Assembly (NCBI RefSeq): GCF_018283675.1
Contig: NZ_JAGVRK010000001.1
Span: forward strand, 1,860,001 to 1,924,000
From: Metabacillus flavus
GTDB lineage: Bacteria; Bacillota; Bacilli; Bacillales; Bacillaceae
Direction: 5' to 3'
Length of the DNA: 64,000 nt
A program made the translations under genes and the position numbers. Shown piece by piece: positions 1-12,300 of the stretch. The notes below the pieces were generated by a model. That model saw only the letters and a program-made list of their open reading frames with translations, had not been told where the DNA came from and did not search any database. The first letter of the stretch is position 1. Each line of letters opens with the position of its first letter.

Positions 1-830
<830 letters not shown>

Positions 831-840
831 TGAGCAAACA

Positions 841-882
841 AAAAGGTGATAAGAGGGTAAGGCCTTTTATCGCCTTTTTTTT
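841..882 (+). terminator. Hairpin between rpsB and tsf
   Basis: A 16-bp stem (841-856 with 863-878, including G-U pairs) has a 6-base loop and sits on a run of eight T residues. It looks like an intrinsic terminator or attenuator that would reduce tsf transcription relative to rpsB. Confidence 0.8.
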
Positions 883-934
883 AAAAGAATAAGCATTTCA
901 TTACATAACTTTAAAATCTAAGGAGGAATTCCCC

Positions 935-1816
935 ATGGCAGTTACTGCTCAAATGGTAAAGGAACTTCGTGAAAAAACTGGCGCAGGCATGATGGATTGT
1001 AAAAAAGCGCTAACAGAAACTAACGGTGATTTGGAAAAGGCAATTGATTACCTTCGTGAAAAAGGAATTGCGAAAGCTGCTAAAAAATCTGACCGCATCG
1101 CAGCAGAAGGTCTTGCTGCTGTTAAAACAGAAGGTAATGAGGCAGTTATTCTTGAAGTAAACTCTGAAACTGACTTCGTTGCGAAAAACGAAGGCTTCAA
1201 AACGCTAATCAGCGAGCTTGCATCACACCTTCTATCTGCAAAACCGGCTAGCCTTGAAGAAGCACTTGCTTCAAAAATGGACAATGGTTCATCTGTAGAA
1301 GAGCGCATTCACTCTGCTGTAGCAACAATTGGTGAAAGAATTTCACTTCGCCGCTTTGAAGTTGTTACTAAAACAGACAGCGATGCTTTCGGAGCATACC
1401 TTCACATGGGCGGCCGCATTGCGGTTCTGACTGTTCTTGAAGGAACAACAGACGAGGGTGCTGCAAAGGACGTTGCCATGCATGTAGCTGCTGTAAACCC
1501 TAAATACATCAGCCGTGACCAGGTTTCTCAAGAAGAAGCTGACCGTGAGCGCGAAGTATTGACTCAGCAAGCTCTAAACGAAGGAAAACCTGAAAATATC
1601 GTTGCGAAAATGGTTGAAGGACGTCTTGGTAAATACTTTGAAGATATCTGTCTTCTTGACCAAAGCTTCGTTAAAAACCCAGATCAAAAAGTGAAGCAAT
1701 TTGTTGCTTCTCATAACGCTGAAGTAAAAACTTTCGTCCGCTTTGAAGTTGGAGAAGGTATCGAGAAGCGTCAGGATAACTTTGCTGAAGAGGTTATGAA
1801 CCAGGTTCGCAAGTAA
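935..1816 (+). CDS. tsf: Elongation factor Ts
   Basis: EF-Ts is the cytoplasmic guanine-nucleotide exchange factor that recycles EF-Tu from the GDP to the GTP form. The 293-residue product has the N-terminal UBA-like domain (residues 1-50, with [13 protein letters not shown]) and the conserved TDFV motif at 79-82 that contacts EF-Tu. A core domain with HVAAVNPKY follows. The length equals that of the B. subtilis protein. AAGGAGG lies just before the ATG. The gene sits between two terminators, so it is probably expressed both by read-through from rpsB and alone. Confidence 0.98.
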   Translation: MAVTAQMVKELREKTGAGMMDCKKALTETNGDLEKAIDYLREKGIAKAAKKSDRIAAEGLAAVKTEGNEAVILEVNSETDFVAKNEGFKTLISELASHLLSAKPASLEEALASKMDNGSSVEERIHSAVATIGERISLRRFEVVTKTDSDAFGAYLHMGGRIAVLTVLEGTTDEGAAKDVAMHVAAVNPKYISRDQVSQEEADREREVLTQQALNEGKPENIVAKMVEGRLGKYFEDICLLDQSFVKNPDQKVKQFVASHNAEVKTFVRFEVGEGIEKRQDNFAEEVMNQVRK

Positions 1817-1850
1817 TCCTTTAGTTTCAATGAATTTATACATGTACTGA

Positions 1851-1883
1851 AAATGGGAACACGATAGTGTTCCCGTTTTTTCA
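1851..1883 (+). terminator. Intrinsic terminator after tsf
   Basis: A perfect 8-bp stem, GGGAACAC (1855-1862) with GTGTTCCC (1867-1874), has the tetraloop GATA and is followed by GTTTTTTC. Confidence 0.9.
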
Positions 1884-1927
1884 AGACAGGAACTCTTTGT
1901 CAGCCCGAAGCCTGAATTGTCGGGGAT

Positions 1928-1957
1928 TTGACAAATCAGCATCTTGTCTTATTTAAT
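1928..1957 (+). promoter_or_regulatory. Sigma-A-type promoter for pyrH
   Basis: A consensus -35 box TTGACA (1928-1933) and a -10 box TTTAAT (1952-1957) are separated by 18 bp. Transcription would begin about 25 bases before the pyrH start. It lies directly behind the tsf terminator, so pyrH-frr can be an independent unit. Confidence 0.65.
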
Positions 1958-1988
1958 GGAATTTTAATGATATGATTTGGAGGCTATT

Positions 1989-2711
1989 ATGAATAATCCT
2001 AAATATAAACGCATCGTCTTAAAATTAAGCGGAGAAGCTTTAGCAGGCCCTCAAGGGTTCGGCATCAATCCGAGCGTTATTAAATCCATTGCCACACAGG
2101 TAAAGGAAATTGCAGAGATGGATGTGGAAGTAGCTGTTGTCGTGGGCGGCGGAAACATCTGGCGCGGTAAAGTCGGCAGTGAAATGGGCATGGACCGTGC
2201 GACAGCGGATTATATGGGAATGCTTGCGACCGTCATGAACTCCCTGGCGCTGCAAGACAGCCTTGAAAATCTCGGCATTCAGACTAGAGTTCAAACCTCC
2301 ATTGAAATGAGACAGGTTGCAGAGCCTTATATCAGAAGAAAAGCCATCCGCCACCTGGAGAAGAAACGCGTTGTGATTTTTGCAGCAGGTACAGGTAATC
2401 CATATTTCTCTACCGATACGACAGCAGCGCTCCGTGCCGCTGAAATTGAAGCAGACGTTATTCTGATGGCGAAAAACAATGTGGATGGCGTATATAATGC
2501 TGATCCGCTTAAAGACGCAAGTGCTGTTAAATATGAAGAGCTATCTTATTTAGATGTCCTAAAAGACGGACTGGCTGTCATGGATTCTACAGCATCGTCT
2601 CTATGCATGGATAATGATATAGCGCTAATTGTTTTCTCTATTATGGAAGAGGGAAATATCAAAAGAGCCGTACTTGGCGAAAACATCGGAACAATTGTGA
2701 GGGGGAAATAA
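1989..2711 (+). CDS. pyrH: UMP kinase (uridylate kinase)
   Basis: PyrH phosphorylates UMP to UDP with ATP, an essential step in pyrimidine nucleotide synthesis. It is a hexameric cytosolic enzyme of the amino-acid-kinase fold. The 240-residue protein shows KLSGEAL (12-18), the glycine loop [10 protein letters not shown] (about 50-59) and the nucleotide-binding segment around [14 protein letters not shown]. An in-frame TTG at 1977 is part of the Shine-Dalgarno stretch (TTGGAGG, 1977-1983), so the ATG at 1989 is the real start. The frr start lies one base after its stop codon. Confidence 0.97.
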   Translation: MNNPKYKRIVLKLSGEALAGPQGFGINPSVIKSIATQVKEIAEMDVEVAVVVGGGNIWRGKVGSEMGMDRATADYMGMLATVMNSLALQDSLENLGIQTRVQTSIEMRQVAEPYIRRKAIRHLEKKRVVIFAAGTGNPYFSTDTTAALRAAEIEADVILMAKNNVDGVYNADPLKDASAVKYEELSYLDVLKDGLAVMDSTASSLCMDNDIALIVFSIMEEGNIKRAVLGENIGTIVRGK

Positions 2712-2712
2712 T

Positions 2713-3270
2713 ATGGCAAACCAGCATATTAATCAGGCGAAAGACAGAATGGAAAAAGCAGTATCCGCATTTCAGCGCGAGCTTGCTACGGTTCGTGCCG
2801 GACGCGCGAGTGCATCCCTGCTTGATAAAGTAACGGTAGAATATTACGGAGCTCCAACACCTGTGAACCAGCTTGCTTCCATCAGTGTGCCGGAAGCGCG
2901 TATGCTTATCATCACTCCTTACGATAAGTCGGCTCTCGGCGATATTGAAAAAGCAATTCAGAAAGCAGATCTTGGTCTTAACCCGACTAATGACGGATCA
3001 ATTGTACGTATTGCTATTCCGGCTCTTACGGAAGAAAGACGCCGTGAGCTTGGCAAACTGGTTAAAAAGTATGCAGAGGAAGCAAAGGTTGGAATCCGCA
3101 ATATCCGCCGCGATGCGAATGATGATTTGAAAAAAGCAGAGAAAAATGGCGACATGACAGAAGATGAACTGCGCGGACTTTCGGATGAAGTTCAAAAGCT
3201 GACAGATAGCTATATTAGCAAGCTGGATCAAATCGCTAAAGACAAAGATAAAGAAATCATGGAAGTTTAA
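2713..3270 (+). CDS. frr: Ribosome recycling factor
   Basis: RRF works with EF-G to split the post-termination ribosome from mRNA. The 185-residue length, the VRAGRAS motif near residue 30 and the helical C-terminal [13 protein letters not shown] segment are diagnostic. It starts 1 bp after pyrH within the GGGGGAAATAAT ribosome site, so the two genes are cotranscribed. Confidence 0.98.
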   Translation: MANQHINQAKDRMEKAVSAFQRELATVRAGRASASLLDKVTVEYYGAPTPVNQLASISVPEARMLIITPYDKSALGDIEKAIQKADLGLNPTNDGSIVRIAIPALTEERRRELGKLVKKYAEEAKVGIRNIRRDANDDLKKAEKNGDMTEDELRGLSDEVQKLTDSYISKLDQIAKDKDKEIMEV

Positions 3271-3303
3271 CGTTTTTCTATGTAAAATAGAAGTGTGCAA
3301 AAG

Positions 3304-3332
3304 ACCCTCTAACGTTTACAGGGGGTTTTTTT
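3304..3332 (+). terminator. Intrinsic terminator after frr
   Basis: A 7-bp stem, ACCCTCT (3304-3310) with AGGGGGT (3320-3326, one G-U pair), has a 9-base loop and then seven T residues. Confidence 0.85.
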
Positions 3333-3398
3333 GTTAATACTGTTAACACGGCTAGGGATTGCTAAGAACCATTAGCTGCCGGGTGATGGAGGAATCAC

Positions 3399-4178
3399 AT
3401 GCTTAACTTTTTCAGAAGGGGCAGAAGGGAAGTTTCGCCTTCCGCCAATCATACATATACAAAAAAAGATGTAATCGACGGGCCAATCCCTCCTCACATC
3501 GCTATCATTATGGATGGGAATGGAAGATGGGCTAAAAACCGTGCACTGCCCAGAATGGCTGGCCATCACGAGGGGATGAAGGTGGTCAGAAAGATTACTA
3601 AACTTGCCAGTGAGCTGGGTGTGAGCGCTCTAACACTTTATGCATTTTCAACTGAGAACTGGAAAAGACCCAAAATTGAAGTGGATTATCTTATGAAACT
3701 TCCTGAGGAGTTCTTAACGACGTTTCTTCCTGAATTAATCGAAGAGAATGTACAAGTGAAAATCATGGGAGAAACAGACCGCCTTCCAAAGCACACGCTA
3801 AGCGCCGTTGAAAAAGCCATCCAGGAAACATCGGTAAATACAGGTCTTGTTTTAAATTTTGCTCTTAATTACGGAAGCCGGACAGAAATTGTCAAGGGAA
3901 TTCAAAGCCTTGTTGAGGATTCAAAAAAAGGCAGAGTTCGGACAGAGGATATTAACGAGGAGCTTTTTTCAACTTATTTAATGACGGAATCGCTGCAGGA
4001 TCCGGATTTGCTGATCCGGACAAGCGGGGAAATCCGTCTCAGTAATTTTATGCTATGGCAGCTTGCGTATACCGAATTTTGGTTTACAAATGTGCTATGG
4101 CCCGATTTTAAAGAAGAGGACTTTATCCACGCAATCGCTGAATATCAGCAAAGGGGCCGCAGATTTGGCGGAGTATAG
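3399..4178 (+). CDS. uppS: Undecaprenyl diphosphate synthase (isoprenyl transferase)
   Basis: UppS extends farnesyl diphosphate with isopentenyl diphosphate in cis to make the C55 lipid carrier of cell-wall synthesis. The 259-residue protein has the family signature MDGNGRW (38-44, catalytic Asp39), the STENW motif and the C-terminal LIRTSGEIRLSNF-LWQ signature. A GGAGG ribosome site precedes the ATG. It heads the uppS-cdsA-dxr-rasP group, joining isoprenoid and phospholipid synthesis with an envelope protease, in the usual Bacillus order. Confidence 0.97.
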   Translation: MLNFFRRGRREVSPSANHTYTKKDVIDGPIPPHIAIIMDGNGRWAKNRALPRMAGHHEGMKVVRKITKLASELGVSALTLYAFSTENWKRPKIEVDYLMKLPEEFLTTFLPELIEENVQVKIMGETDRLPKHTLSAVEKAIQETSVNTGLVLNFALNYGSRTEIVKGIQSLVEDSKKGRVRTEDINEELFSTYLMTESLQDPDLLIRTSGEIRLSNFMLWQLAYTEFWFTNVLWPDFKEEDFIHAIAEYQQRGRRFGGV

Positions 4179-4191
4179 AAGGTGATGAGAA

Positions 4192-4983
4192 ATGATCCAG
4201 CGAATAATAACAGCAGTACTGGCACTAGCGCTCTTTCTGCCCTTTGTCATTGTGGGGGGAATCCCGTTTAGTTTTGCCATATATATTCTAAGCACAATCA
4301 GCCTTTACGAACTTTTAAAGATGAAAAAAATTCAGATGGTGAGCATTCCAGGACTTGTCAGTATCCTGCTCTTGTGGATTTTGCTCATCCCATCGAGTCA
4401 TATAATTGTCTTGGGAAACATACATATTTCAAAATTAGAGGTTGCCCTTCTTGGGGTCCTGCTTTTTTTGACTTATACCGTCATTACGAAAAACCGCTTT
4501 TCTTTTGATGATGTAGGATTTTCGCTGCTCTCGGTTATGTATATCGGAATCGGATTTTACTACTTTATTGAGACAAGAGCTTTAGGACTGGAATTTATCG
4601 TATTTGCCCTTCTCGTTATCTGGGCAACAGACACGGGTGCCTATTTTATAGGAAAAGCAATCGGAAAAAACAAACTTTGGCCGGAAATCAGTCCAAATAA
4701 AACGATTGAAGGCTTTTTTGGAGGTATTCTCTGCGCCCTGGCCGTTTCAATTGTTTTTGAGATGGTGATGCCGATTGTGCATTCCTATGTCATTGTAGCT
4801 TTAATCACTATATTTTTGTCTGTTTTTGGACAAGTGGGCGATTTAGTGGAGTCTGCTCTGAAAAGGCATTATCATGTGAAGGACTCCGGACAAATTCTTC
4901 CTGGTCACGGAGGTATATTGGATCGCTTTGACAGTCTATTATTTGTCCTTCCTCTCCTTCATTTCATGCTGGTCCTATTTTAA
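4192..4983 (+). CDS. cdsA: Phosphatidate cytidylyltransferase (CDP-diglyceride synthase)
   Basis: CdsA makes CDP-diacylglycerol from phosphatidic acid and CTP, the branch point to all phospholipids and the substrate of PgsA encoded at 55.6 kb. The 263-residue protein is hydrophobic throughout with about seven or eight membrane segments. It ends with the family signature KDSGQILPGHGGILDRFDS. It starts 13 bp after uppS with an AAGGTGATG ribosome site, so it is translationally close to uppS. Confidence 0.96.
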   Translation: MIQRIITAVLALALFLPFVIVGGIPFSFAIYILSTISLYELLKMKKIQMVSIPGLVSILLLWILLIPSSHIIVLGNIHISKLEVALLGVLLFLTYTVITKNRFSFDDVGFSLLSVMYIGIGFYYFIETRALGLEFIVFALLVIWATDTGAYFIGKAIGKNKLWPEISPNKTIEGFFGGILCALAVSIVFEMVMPIVHSYVIVALITIFLSVFGQVGDLVESALKRHYHVKDSGQILPGHGGILDRFDSLLFVLPLLHFMLVLF

Positions 4984-5024
4984 ATGCCAATACACAAGAG
5001 AGATCTACTGGAGAGTGAGAGAAC

Positions 5025-6176
5025 ATGAAAAGAATCAGTCTTTTAGGCGCTACAGGATCAATCGGAGCTCAAACCCTTGAAGTGATCCGCGAGCATCCGG
5101 AAGAGTTCGAGCTAACAGCTCTAACGTTTGGCTCCAATATGGAAGCCGGCAGAGAAGCCATCAAAGAATTTAAGCCTAAATTTGTCTCTGTAAAAGAAAA
5201 AGAAGATTATTTGCAGCTGAAAAACGAATTCAGCGGAGAGGGTATTTCTTTTTCTTACGGAGAAGAGGGCAATATCGAAGCAGCTGTGCACACGGATGCG
5301 GACGTTACAGTCAATGCCCTTCTCGGAAGCATTGGGCTGGTTCCTACGTTAAAGGCTATTGAATCAAAAAAGACCGTAGCTTTGGCTAATAAAGAAACCC
5401 TTGTAACAGCCGGGCATATCGTCACAGAAGCTGCACGGAAAAATGGAACGGCACTTCTGCCGGTGGATAGCGAGCATTCAGCCATTTTCCAATGTCTGCA
5501 AGGGGAAGATGCTGCTGATATTACCAGACTTATCCTGACAGCTTCAGGCGGCAGTTTCCGGGACCGCTCCAGAGAAGAATTAAAAGGAGTTACGGTTGAA
5601 GAAGCCCTTAATCATCCAAACTGGTCTATGGGGGCTAAAATCACCATTGATTCGGCTACAATGATGAATAAGGGGCTAGAGGTAATCGAGGCGTATTGGC
5701 TGTTCGGAATTCCATATTCAAATATTGATGTGCTGCTTCATAAAGAAAGCATCATCCATTCTATGGTTGAATTTGAAGACGGCAGTGTGAAGGCACAGCT
5801 TGGTTCTCCGGATATGAAAGTGCCAATTCAATACGCACTGACACATCCTTCACGTCTCCCTTTACAAAATACAAAACGCTTAAACCTTTGGGAGCATGGA
5901 AAGCTTCATTTTGAAAAGCCAGACTTCTCGCGCTTCAAATGCTTACATTTTGCCTATGAATCAGGTAAAATGGGAGGGACAATGCCGACCGTTTTAAATG
6001 CAGCCAACGAGGAAGCCGTTGCTCAATTTCTAGCAGGCAGAATCGAATTTCTTGATATCGAGAATAAGATTGAAAAGGCACTGGAAGCTCACAGCATCAT
6101 CACAAATCCGGATCTTGAAGCCATTCAGCATGCGGATCAAGAGGCCAGAGCTTTTGTAAGGTCCCTATTAAACTAA
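5025..6176 (+). CDS. dxr: 1-deoxy-D-xylulose 5-phosphate reductoisomerase
   Basis: Dxr catalyses the first committed step of the MEP isoprenoid pathway, turning DXP into 2-C-methyl-D-erythritol 4-phosphate with NADPH. The N-terminal NADPH loop [10 protein letters not shown] (8-17), the metal-binding region with [10 protein letters not shown] and ASGGSFRD, and the [19 protein letters not shown] segment are all present. The length is 383 residues, as expected. It supplies the isoprenoid precursors used by uppS two genes upstream. Confidence 0.97.
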   Translation: MKRISLLGATGSIGAQTLEVIREHPEEFELTALTFGSNMEAGREAIKEFKPKFVSVKEKEDYLQLKNEFSGEGISFSYGEEGNIEAAVHTDADVTVNALLGSIGLVPTLKAIESKKTVALANKETLVTAGHIVTEAARKNGTALLPVDSEHSAIFQCLQGEDAADITRLILTASGGSFRDRSREELKGVTVEEALNHPNWSMGAKITIDSATMMNKGLEVIEAYWLFGIPYSNIDVLLHKESIIHSMVEFEDGSVKAQLGSPDMKVPIQYALTHPSRLPLQNTKRLNLWEHGKLHFEKPDFSRFKCLHFAYESGKMGGTMPTVLNAANEEAVAQFLAGRIEFLDIENKIEKALEAHSIITNPDLEAIQHADQEARAFVRSLLN

Positions 6177-6189
6177 AGGTGGTATGCAA

Positions 6190-7449
6190 GTGAATACGGT
6201 CATCGCGTTTATTCTGATTTTTGGAGCTCTAGTATTTTTCCACGAACTGGGCCACTTGGTTTTTGCCAAGCGCGCCGGAATTTTATGCCGGGAGTTTGCA
6301 ATCGGATTCGGACCAAAGATTTTCTCTTATAAAAAAAATGAAACAGTCTACACGATCCGTCTTCTTCCAATCGGCGGCTATGTAAGAATGGCCGGAGAAG
6401 ATCCTGAGATGATTGAAGTGAAACCCGGTCATCATATCGGACTTCTTTTCAACGAAAAAGACGAAGTCGAAAAGATTATTTTAAACAATAAAGAAAAGTA
6501 TCCAAAAGCAAGAATCATTGAAGTAGAACATGCTGACGTTGAAAAAGCTATGAAAATTACGGGGTATGAGCAAGGCGAAGAGGACCGTCTGCAGCATTTT
6601 ACTGTCGCAAAAAAATCATTCTTTGTTGCTGATGGACAAGAAAGCCAAATTGCTCCATATGACCGTCAATTCGGTTCCAAAACCCTGGGGCAGAGAACGG
6701 CAGCGATTATTGCTGGACCTTTAATGAACTTTGTCCTTGCGTTTGTTGTCTTATTCGGATTAGGACTGATCCAGGGTTCACCTATGGATAAACCAATATT
6801 CGGCGAGCTGACAAAAGACGGTGCAGCAATCGAATCAGGCATCAAGCAAGGCGACGTAATTAAAACAATCAATGGCAAGCCTGTCACAACCTGGACAGAT
6901 GTAACAAAAATCATCAGTACTAGTCCGGAAAAAGAGCTCTCCTTCGCAATTGAAAGGGATGGAAAGCCGCAAACAATCCAGGTCGTTCCTAAAGCTGAGA
7001 AAGCCGGAGAGCAGATCATTGGCCGCGTAGGTTCCTATGCACCTATGGAAAAAGGCTTTTTTACTGCTCTTGAGAATGGGGCAACCCAGACCCTGTTTTA
7101 CACGAAAGAAATACTTGTAAGCCTAGGAAAGCTTGTAACAGGTCAATTTTCTATTGACATGCTTTCCGGACCGGTGGGCATTTATGATGTAACCGGCCAG
7201 GTTGCACAGTCCGGCTTTGAAAACCTTCTTAGATGGACAGCGCTTCTTAGCATCAATCTTGGAATCATGAACCTTCTGCCGATTCCTGCACTTGATGGAG
7301 GCAGGCTTATGTTTTTCCTTGTTGAAGCAGTCCGCGGGAAGCCGATTGACCGCCAAAAGGAAGGCATCGTTCATTTTATCGGATTTGCGCTTCTTATGCT
7401 CCTTATGCTTGTAGTTACGTGGAACGACATCCAAAGATTCTTTTTATAA
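6190..7449 (+). CDS. rasP: Site-2 intramembrane metalloprotease RasP/RseP
   Basis: RasP is a membrane zinc protease that cuts membrane-embedded anti-sigma factors such as RsiW and clears signal-peptide remnants. The zinc motif HELGH lies in the first membrane helix. A PDZ domain follows around residues 185-265, and the second motif NLLPIPALDGGR lies near the C-terminus. The start is uncertain. An ATG at 6184 is only one or two bases from the AAAGGTGG ribosome site, whereas the GTG at 6190 has ideal spacing; the products differ by two residues. The length of about 420 matches B. subtilis RasP. Confidence 0.95.
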   Translation: MNTVIAFILIFGALVFFHELGHLVFAKRAGILCREFAIGFGPKIFSYKKNETVYTIRLLPIGGYVRMAGEDPEMIEVKPGHHIGLLFNEKDEVEKIILNNKEKYPKARIIEVEHADVEKAMKITGYEQGEEDRLQHFTVAKKSFFVADGQESQIAPYDRQFGSKTLGQRTAAIIAGPLMNFVLAFVVLFGLGLIQGSPMDKPIFGELTKDGAAIESGIKQGDVIKTINGKPVTTWTDVTKIISTSPEKELSFAIERDGKPQTIQVVPKAEKAGEQIIGRVGSYAPMEKGFFTALENGATQTLFYTKEILVSLGKLVTGQFSIDMLSGPVGIYDVTGQVAQSGFENLLRWTALLSINLGIMNLLPIPALDGGRLMFFLVEAVRGKPIDRQKEGIVHFIGFALLMLLMLVVTWNDIQRFFL

Positions 7450-7484
7450 AAATTAGCCGATCTATTAAAACGGGGTGCAATTAG

Positions 7485-9185
7485 ATGAAACAAAGTTTGA
7501 TGTTTATTCCTACATTAAGAGAAGTCCCGGCTGATGCCGATATTAAAAGCCATCAGCTCCTGCTTAGAGCTGGCTACATCCGCCAGAACACGAGCGGTAT
7601 ATACAGCTATCTGCCGCTCGCCCAGAAAGTTCTTCAAAACATTCAGGACATCGTAAGGGATGAAATGAATAAAGCAGGGGCATCCGAACTTTTGATGCCT
7701 GCGATGCAGCAGTCTGAACTTTGGCAGGAGTCTGGAAGATGGTATTCCTACGGTCCGGAGCTAATGAGACTTAAAGACAGACATGGCAGGGAGTTTGCGC
7801 TTGGAGCAACGCATGAAGAAGTGATTACAAGTCTTGTAAGAGATGAAGTGAAATCTTATAAAAGACTTCCTCTCGCTCTTTATCAGATCCAGTCAAAATT
7901 CAGAGATGAAAAGCGTCCAAGGTTCGGAATTCTGCGAGGCCGTGAATTTATTATGAAGGATGCCTATTCCTTCCACTCCTCCTATGAAAGTCTGGATGAA
8001 ATGTATGATAAAATGTTTACTGCCTACAGCAATATCTTCGAACGCTGCGGACTTAACTTCCGTGCCGTGATCGCCGATTCAGGGGCAATGGGCGGAAAGG
8101 ACACACATGAATTTATGGTGCTGTCTGAAGTTGGAGAAGATACAATTGCATACTCCGATCAATCCAGCTTTGCGGCCAATGTAGAGATGGCGCCGGTAAC
8201 TGCAGAATACACACGTTCCGATGAAACCTGCGGTGAGCTGGAAAAGAAAGAAACACCTTCCCAAAAAACTATTGAGGAAGTTGCCGAATTCTTTGAAGTG
8301 GCGAAGGAGAAATGCATTAAATCCCTTCTTTTTAAAGCAGATGATCGATTGGTTCTCGTTCTTTCAAGAGGGGATCATGAAATTAATGATATTAAAGTGA
8401 AAAACCTTTTTGATGCACGCAATGTTGAACTGGCGACTCCTGAAGAAACAAAAGAGGCGCTGAACTGCCCAATTGGTTTTATAGGACCAATCGGTGTTCC
8501 TGAAGGAATCGAAGTTGTCGCAGATGCTGCAGTAAAAGCAATAGTGAATGGCGTTTGCGGTGCAAACGAAGAAGGTTTCCATTATATATCTGTAGATGCT
8601 GAGCGCGATTTGAAGGTTGGCCAATATGCAGACCTGCGCTTCATTCAAGAAGGAGACGCATCTCCAGACGGAAAAGGGACCATTCAGTTTGCCCGCGGAA
8701 TCGAAGTCGGGCACATTTTTAAATTAGGTACCCGTTATTCTGTCGATATGAATGCCTCCTACCTCGATGAAAATGGACGTTCCCAGCCGATGATTATGGG
8801 CTGCTACGGAATTGGAGTTTCCAGAACCCTTGCTGCAATCGTTGAACAGTTCAATGATGAAAACGGAATTGTATGGCCTGAGCAGATCGCTCCCTTTGAC
8901 CTGCATGTAGTCCCTGCCAATATGAAGTCTGATGCCCAGGTTGCATTGGCTGAAAAAGTATATGCGGATCTTGGAAAGACATACAGCATCCTGTTCGATG
9001 ACCGGGCCGAGAGAGCGGGAGTGAAGTTTGCTGATTCAGATTTAATCGGACTTCCAATCCGGATTACAGCGGGCAAGCGCGCTGAAGAAAATATCGTTGA
9101 ATTGAAAGTGCGCAAAACCGGCGAAAAGCTGGATGTTCCAGTGGACGAGCTGGCGGAGACAATTAGCCGTCTGCTAGGAAAATAA
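7485..9185 (+). CDS. proS: Prolyl-tRNA synthetase (bacterial type, with INS domain)
   Basis: ProS charges tRNA-Pro with proline. The class II core shows the motif-2 region ([16 protein letters not shown], about residues 140-155) and motif 3 ([17 protein letters not shown]). Between them is the bacterial insertion domain (about 225-390) that hydrolyses Ala-tRNA-Pro, and the C-terminal anticodon-binding domain follows. The length of 566 is typical. GGGGTGC precedes the ATG. I saw no T-box leader in the 35-bp gap after rasP. Confidence 0.97.
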   Translation: MKQSLMFIPTLREVPADADIKSHQLLLRAGYIRQNTSGIYSYLPLAQKVLQNIQDIVRDEMNKAGASELLMPAMQQSELWQESGRWYSYGPELMRLKDRHGREFALGATHEEVITSLVRDEVKSYKRLPLALYQIQSKFRDEKRPRFGILRGREFIMKDAYSFHSSYESLDEMYDKMFTAYSNIFERCGLNFRAVIADSGAMGGKDTHEFMVLSEVGEDTIAYSDQSSFAANVEMAPVTAEYTRSDETCGELEKKETPSQKTIEEVAEFFEVAKEKCIKSLLFKADDRLVLVLSRGDHEINDIKVKNLFDARNVELATPEETKEALNCPIGFIGPIGVPEGIEVVADAAVKAIVNGVCGANEEGFHYISVDAERDLKVGQYADLRFIQEGDASPDGKGTIQFARGIEVGHIFKLGTRYSVDMNASYLDENGRSQPMIMGCYGIGVSRTLAAIVEQFNDENGIVWPEQIAPFDLHVVPANMKSDAQVALAEKVYADLGKTYSILFDDRAERAGVKFADSDLIGLPIRITAGKRAEENIVELKVRKTGEKLDVPVDELAETISRLLGK

Positions 9186-9348
9186 TTTCAGCTTAAGTAA
9201 ATTAATTAGGCTATGATAAGCATATTGCTGATATTTGACCATCTGTAGATTGCAGAAAATCAGAAGACAAGCTTATTAAAAAGATAAAAGAGGGTTTGGC
9301 TGCTTAGCGGTCAGACCCTTCCATTTTGAGAGGGAAGGAGCGGGAGAC

Positions 9349-12300
9349 TTGGAAGAAAAACTAACTGAACAGCGTAAGAGGTTTCAGCTGCTGCTTCAGC
9401 AGCTTCAGATGACGGATGACCTAATTGTTCCTTATTTTGAGCATGCTTCAATAGGGAAACTTACTGTCCATAAGCAGCAAAAAAGATGGCATTTCGATTT
9501 TGAGCTATCAAACATTTTACCCTTTGAAGTTTACCAGCTTTTCCATTCTAGTCTTGCTAAGGCGTTCTCTCACATAGCATCCGTCACCTTTTCCATTAAG
9601 GTGTCAAATCCGGAAGCCAGTGAAATGCTTCTCCAGGAATACTGGATGGCGGGCCTGAGAGAAATTGAAGGGATTTCGCCTCCTGTTTTATCCCTTCTGT
9701 CAGAACAGATTCCAAAATTAACAGGGATGAAGCTGATAATCAGCGCGAGAAATGATACAGAAGCTGCAACGATTAAAAGGAAATACACCGCTCTTATCCA
9801 GGAAAGCCTTCAATCCTTTGGTTTTCCGCTCTTTCAAGTTGATACCGAGGTTACGTTTTCCGAAGCGGATCTTCAAAAGTTTAATGAACAAAAGCTACTG
9901 GAAGATCAGGAACGCGCACTTGCAGCTTTAACAGAAATGCAGAAGAAAGAAGAAGAGGATCAGGCGGGAGATATTCCATCCGGGCCAATCGTCATCGGGT
10001 ATCAAATTAAAGACGATGAAGAAGTCGTTCCGATGGAAACGATTGTGGACGAAGAGAGAAGGACAACGATACAAGGGTATGTGTTTGATGCAGAAACAAA
10101 AGAATTGAGAAGCGGCCGAACCCTCGCTACAATAAAAATTACCGATTACACGAGCTCCATGCTTGTCAAAATGTTTGCCCGGGATAAAGAAGATGCAGCA
10201 CTGTTAAATGCCATTAAAAAGGGAATGTGGATTAAAGCAAGAGGAAGCGTGCAAAATGATACATTCGTACGCGATCTTGTCATGATCGCCAATGATATTA
10301 ATGAAGTTAAGCCTAAGCTGAGAATGGATACAGCTCCAGAAGATGAAAAACGGGTAGAACTTCATCTTCACTCCCCGATGAGTCAAATGGATGCAGTGAC
10401 CTCCTTCAGCCGGCTGGCAGAGCAGGCAGCAAAATGGGGACACAAAGCAATCGCGATAACAGATCATGCTGTAGCGCAGTCATTTCCGGAAGCCTATTCA
10501 GCAGGGAAAAAACACGGTCTGAAGGTTCTTTTTGGAATTGAAGCGAATCTTGTTGATGACGGAGTGCCGATTGCCTATAACGATGATCACCGCCTGCTCG
10601 AGGATTCCGTATACGTCGTTTTTGACGTTGAAACAACAGGATTATCAGCTGTTTATGATACAGTGATCGAGCTTGCGGCAGTAAAAATTAAAGGCGGGGA
10701 AATCATTGACCGCTTTGAGCGGTTTGCCAATCCTCATCATCCGCTGTCAGCTACAACCATCGATTTGACAGGAATTACCGATGATATGGTTAAAAATGCT
10801 CCGGAAGTAAAAGACGTCATGCAGGAGTTTAAAGAGTGGGCAGGAAACGACATTCTTGTCGCGCATAATGCAAGCTTTGATATGGGCTTTCTAAATGTAG
10901 CTTATACCCGGCTGCTGGAGGAGGATAAAGCAGCAAATCCTGTAATCGATACGCTCGAGCTTGGACGCTTCTTATATCCTGATCTTAAAAGCCACAGACT
11001 GAATACGCTTTGCAAAAAGTTTGATATCGAACTGACCCAGCATCATAGAGCGATTTATGATGCGGAAGCGACGGGTTATCTTTTGCTGAAAATGCTGAAA
11101 GATGCTGCGGAAAAGGGAATCCAGTATCATGACCAATTGAACGATAATATGGGGCAGGGGAACGCGTTTCAGCGCTCAAGACCATTCCATGCGACACTTA
11201 TGGCAAAAGACGAGGTTGGGCTGAAAAATCTCTTTAAGCTTGTATCCTTATCGCATATTCAGTACTTTTACCGCGTACCGCGGATTCCAAGATCTGTCCT
11301 TCAAAAGCATCGAGAAGGCATACTCGTAGGATCTGGCTGTGATAAAGGAGAAGTCTTTGAGGGGATGATGCAGAAATCCCCGGAAGAAGTGGAGGAGACA
11401 GCTAAGTTTTACGATTACCTTGAAATCCAGCCGCCTGAAGTGTATCAGCATTTAATTGATCTGGAGTATGTCCGGGACAAACAAGCATTACACGAGATTA
11501 TCACAAAGATAGCCGATCTTGGAGACAAGCTCGGAAAGCCTGTAGCGGCTACCGGCAATGTGCATTACATGAATCCTGAAGATAAAATTTACAGGAAAAT
11601 TCTAGTCAGTTCTCAAGGCGGAGCGAATCCTCTCAATCGCCATGAACATCCAAATGTTCATTTTAGAACAACCAATGAGATGCTCGAAAGTTTTTCCTTT
11701 TTGGGAGAAGAAAGAGCAAAAAAAATTGTTGTGGAAAACTCAAACGCTGTTGCAGATATGATTGAGGATGTAAAGCCGATTAAAGATGACTTGTTCACAC
11801 CTAAAATTGAAGGCGCGGATGAGGAAATCAGGCAGATGAGCTACGAGATGGCTGAAAGCATTTATGGGACACCCCTGCCTGAGATTGTTGAAGCCAGACT
11901 TGAAAAGGAATTAAAAAGCATCATCGGCCACGGTTTTGCCGTTATCTATCTCATTTCACACAAACTGGTTAAAAAATCTCTCGATGACGGATACCTTGTA
12001 GGGTCGCGCGGTTCAGTCGGGTCCTCGCTCGTCGCTACGATGACCGAAATTACCGAGGTTAATCCGCTGCCGCCTCATTATGTATGTCCGAAGTGCAAAC
12101 ACTCCGAATTCTTTAATGACGGGTCGGTCGGTTCAGGCTTTGACCTCCCTGATAAAGATTGTGAGAAATGCGGAACAGCATATAGGAAAGACGGGCATGA
12201 TATCCCATTTGAAACGTTCCTTGGATTTAAAGGAGATAAAGTTCCAGATATCGACTTAAACTTCTCAGGTGAATATCAGCCGAGAGCGCATAACTATACG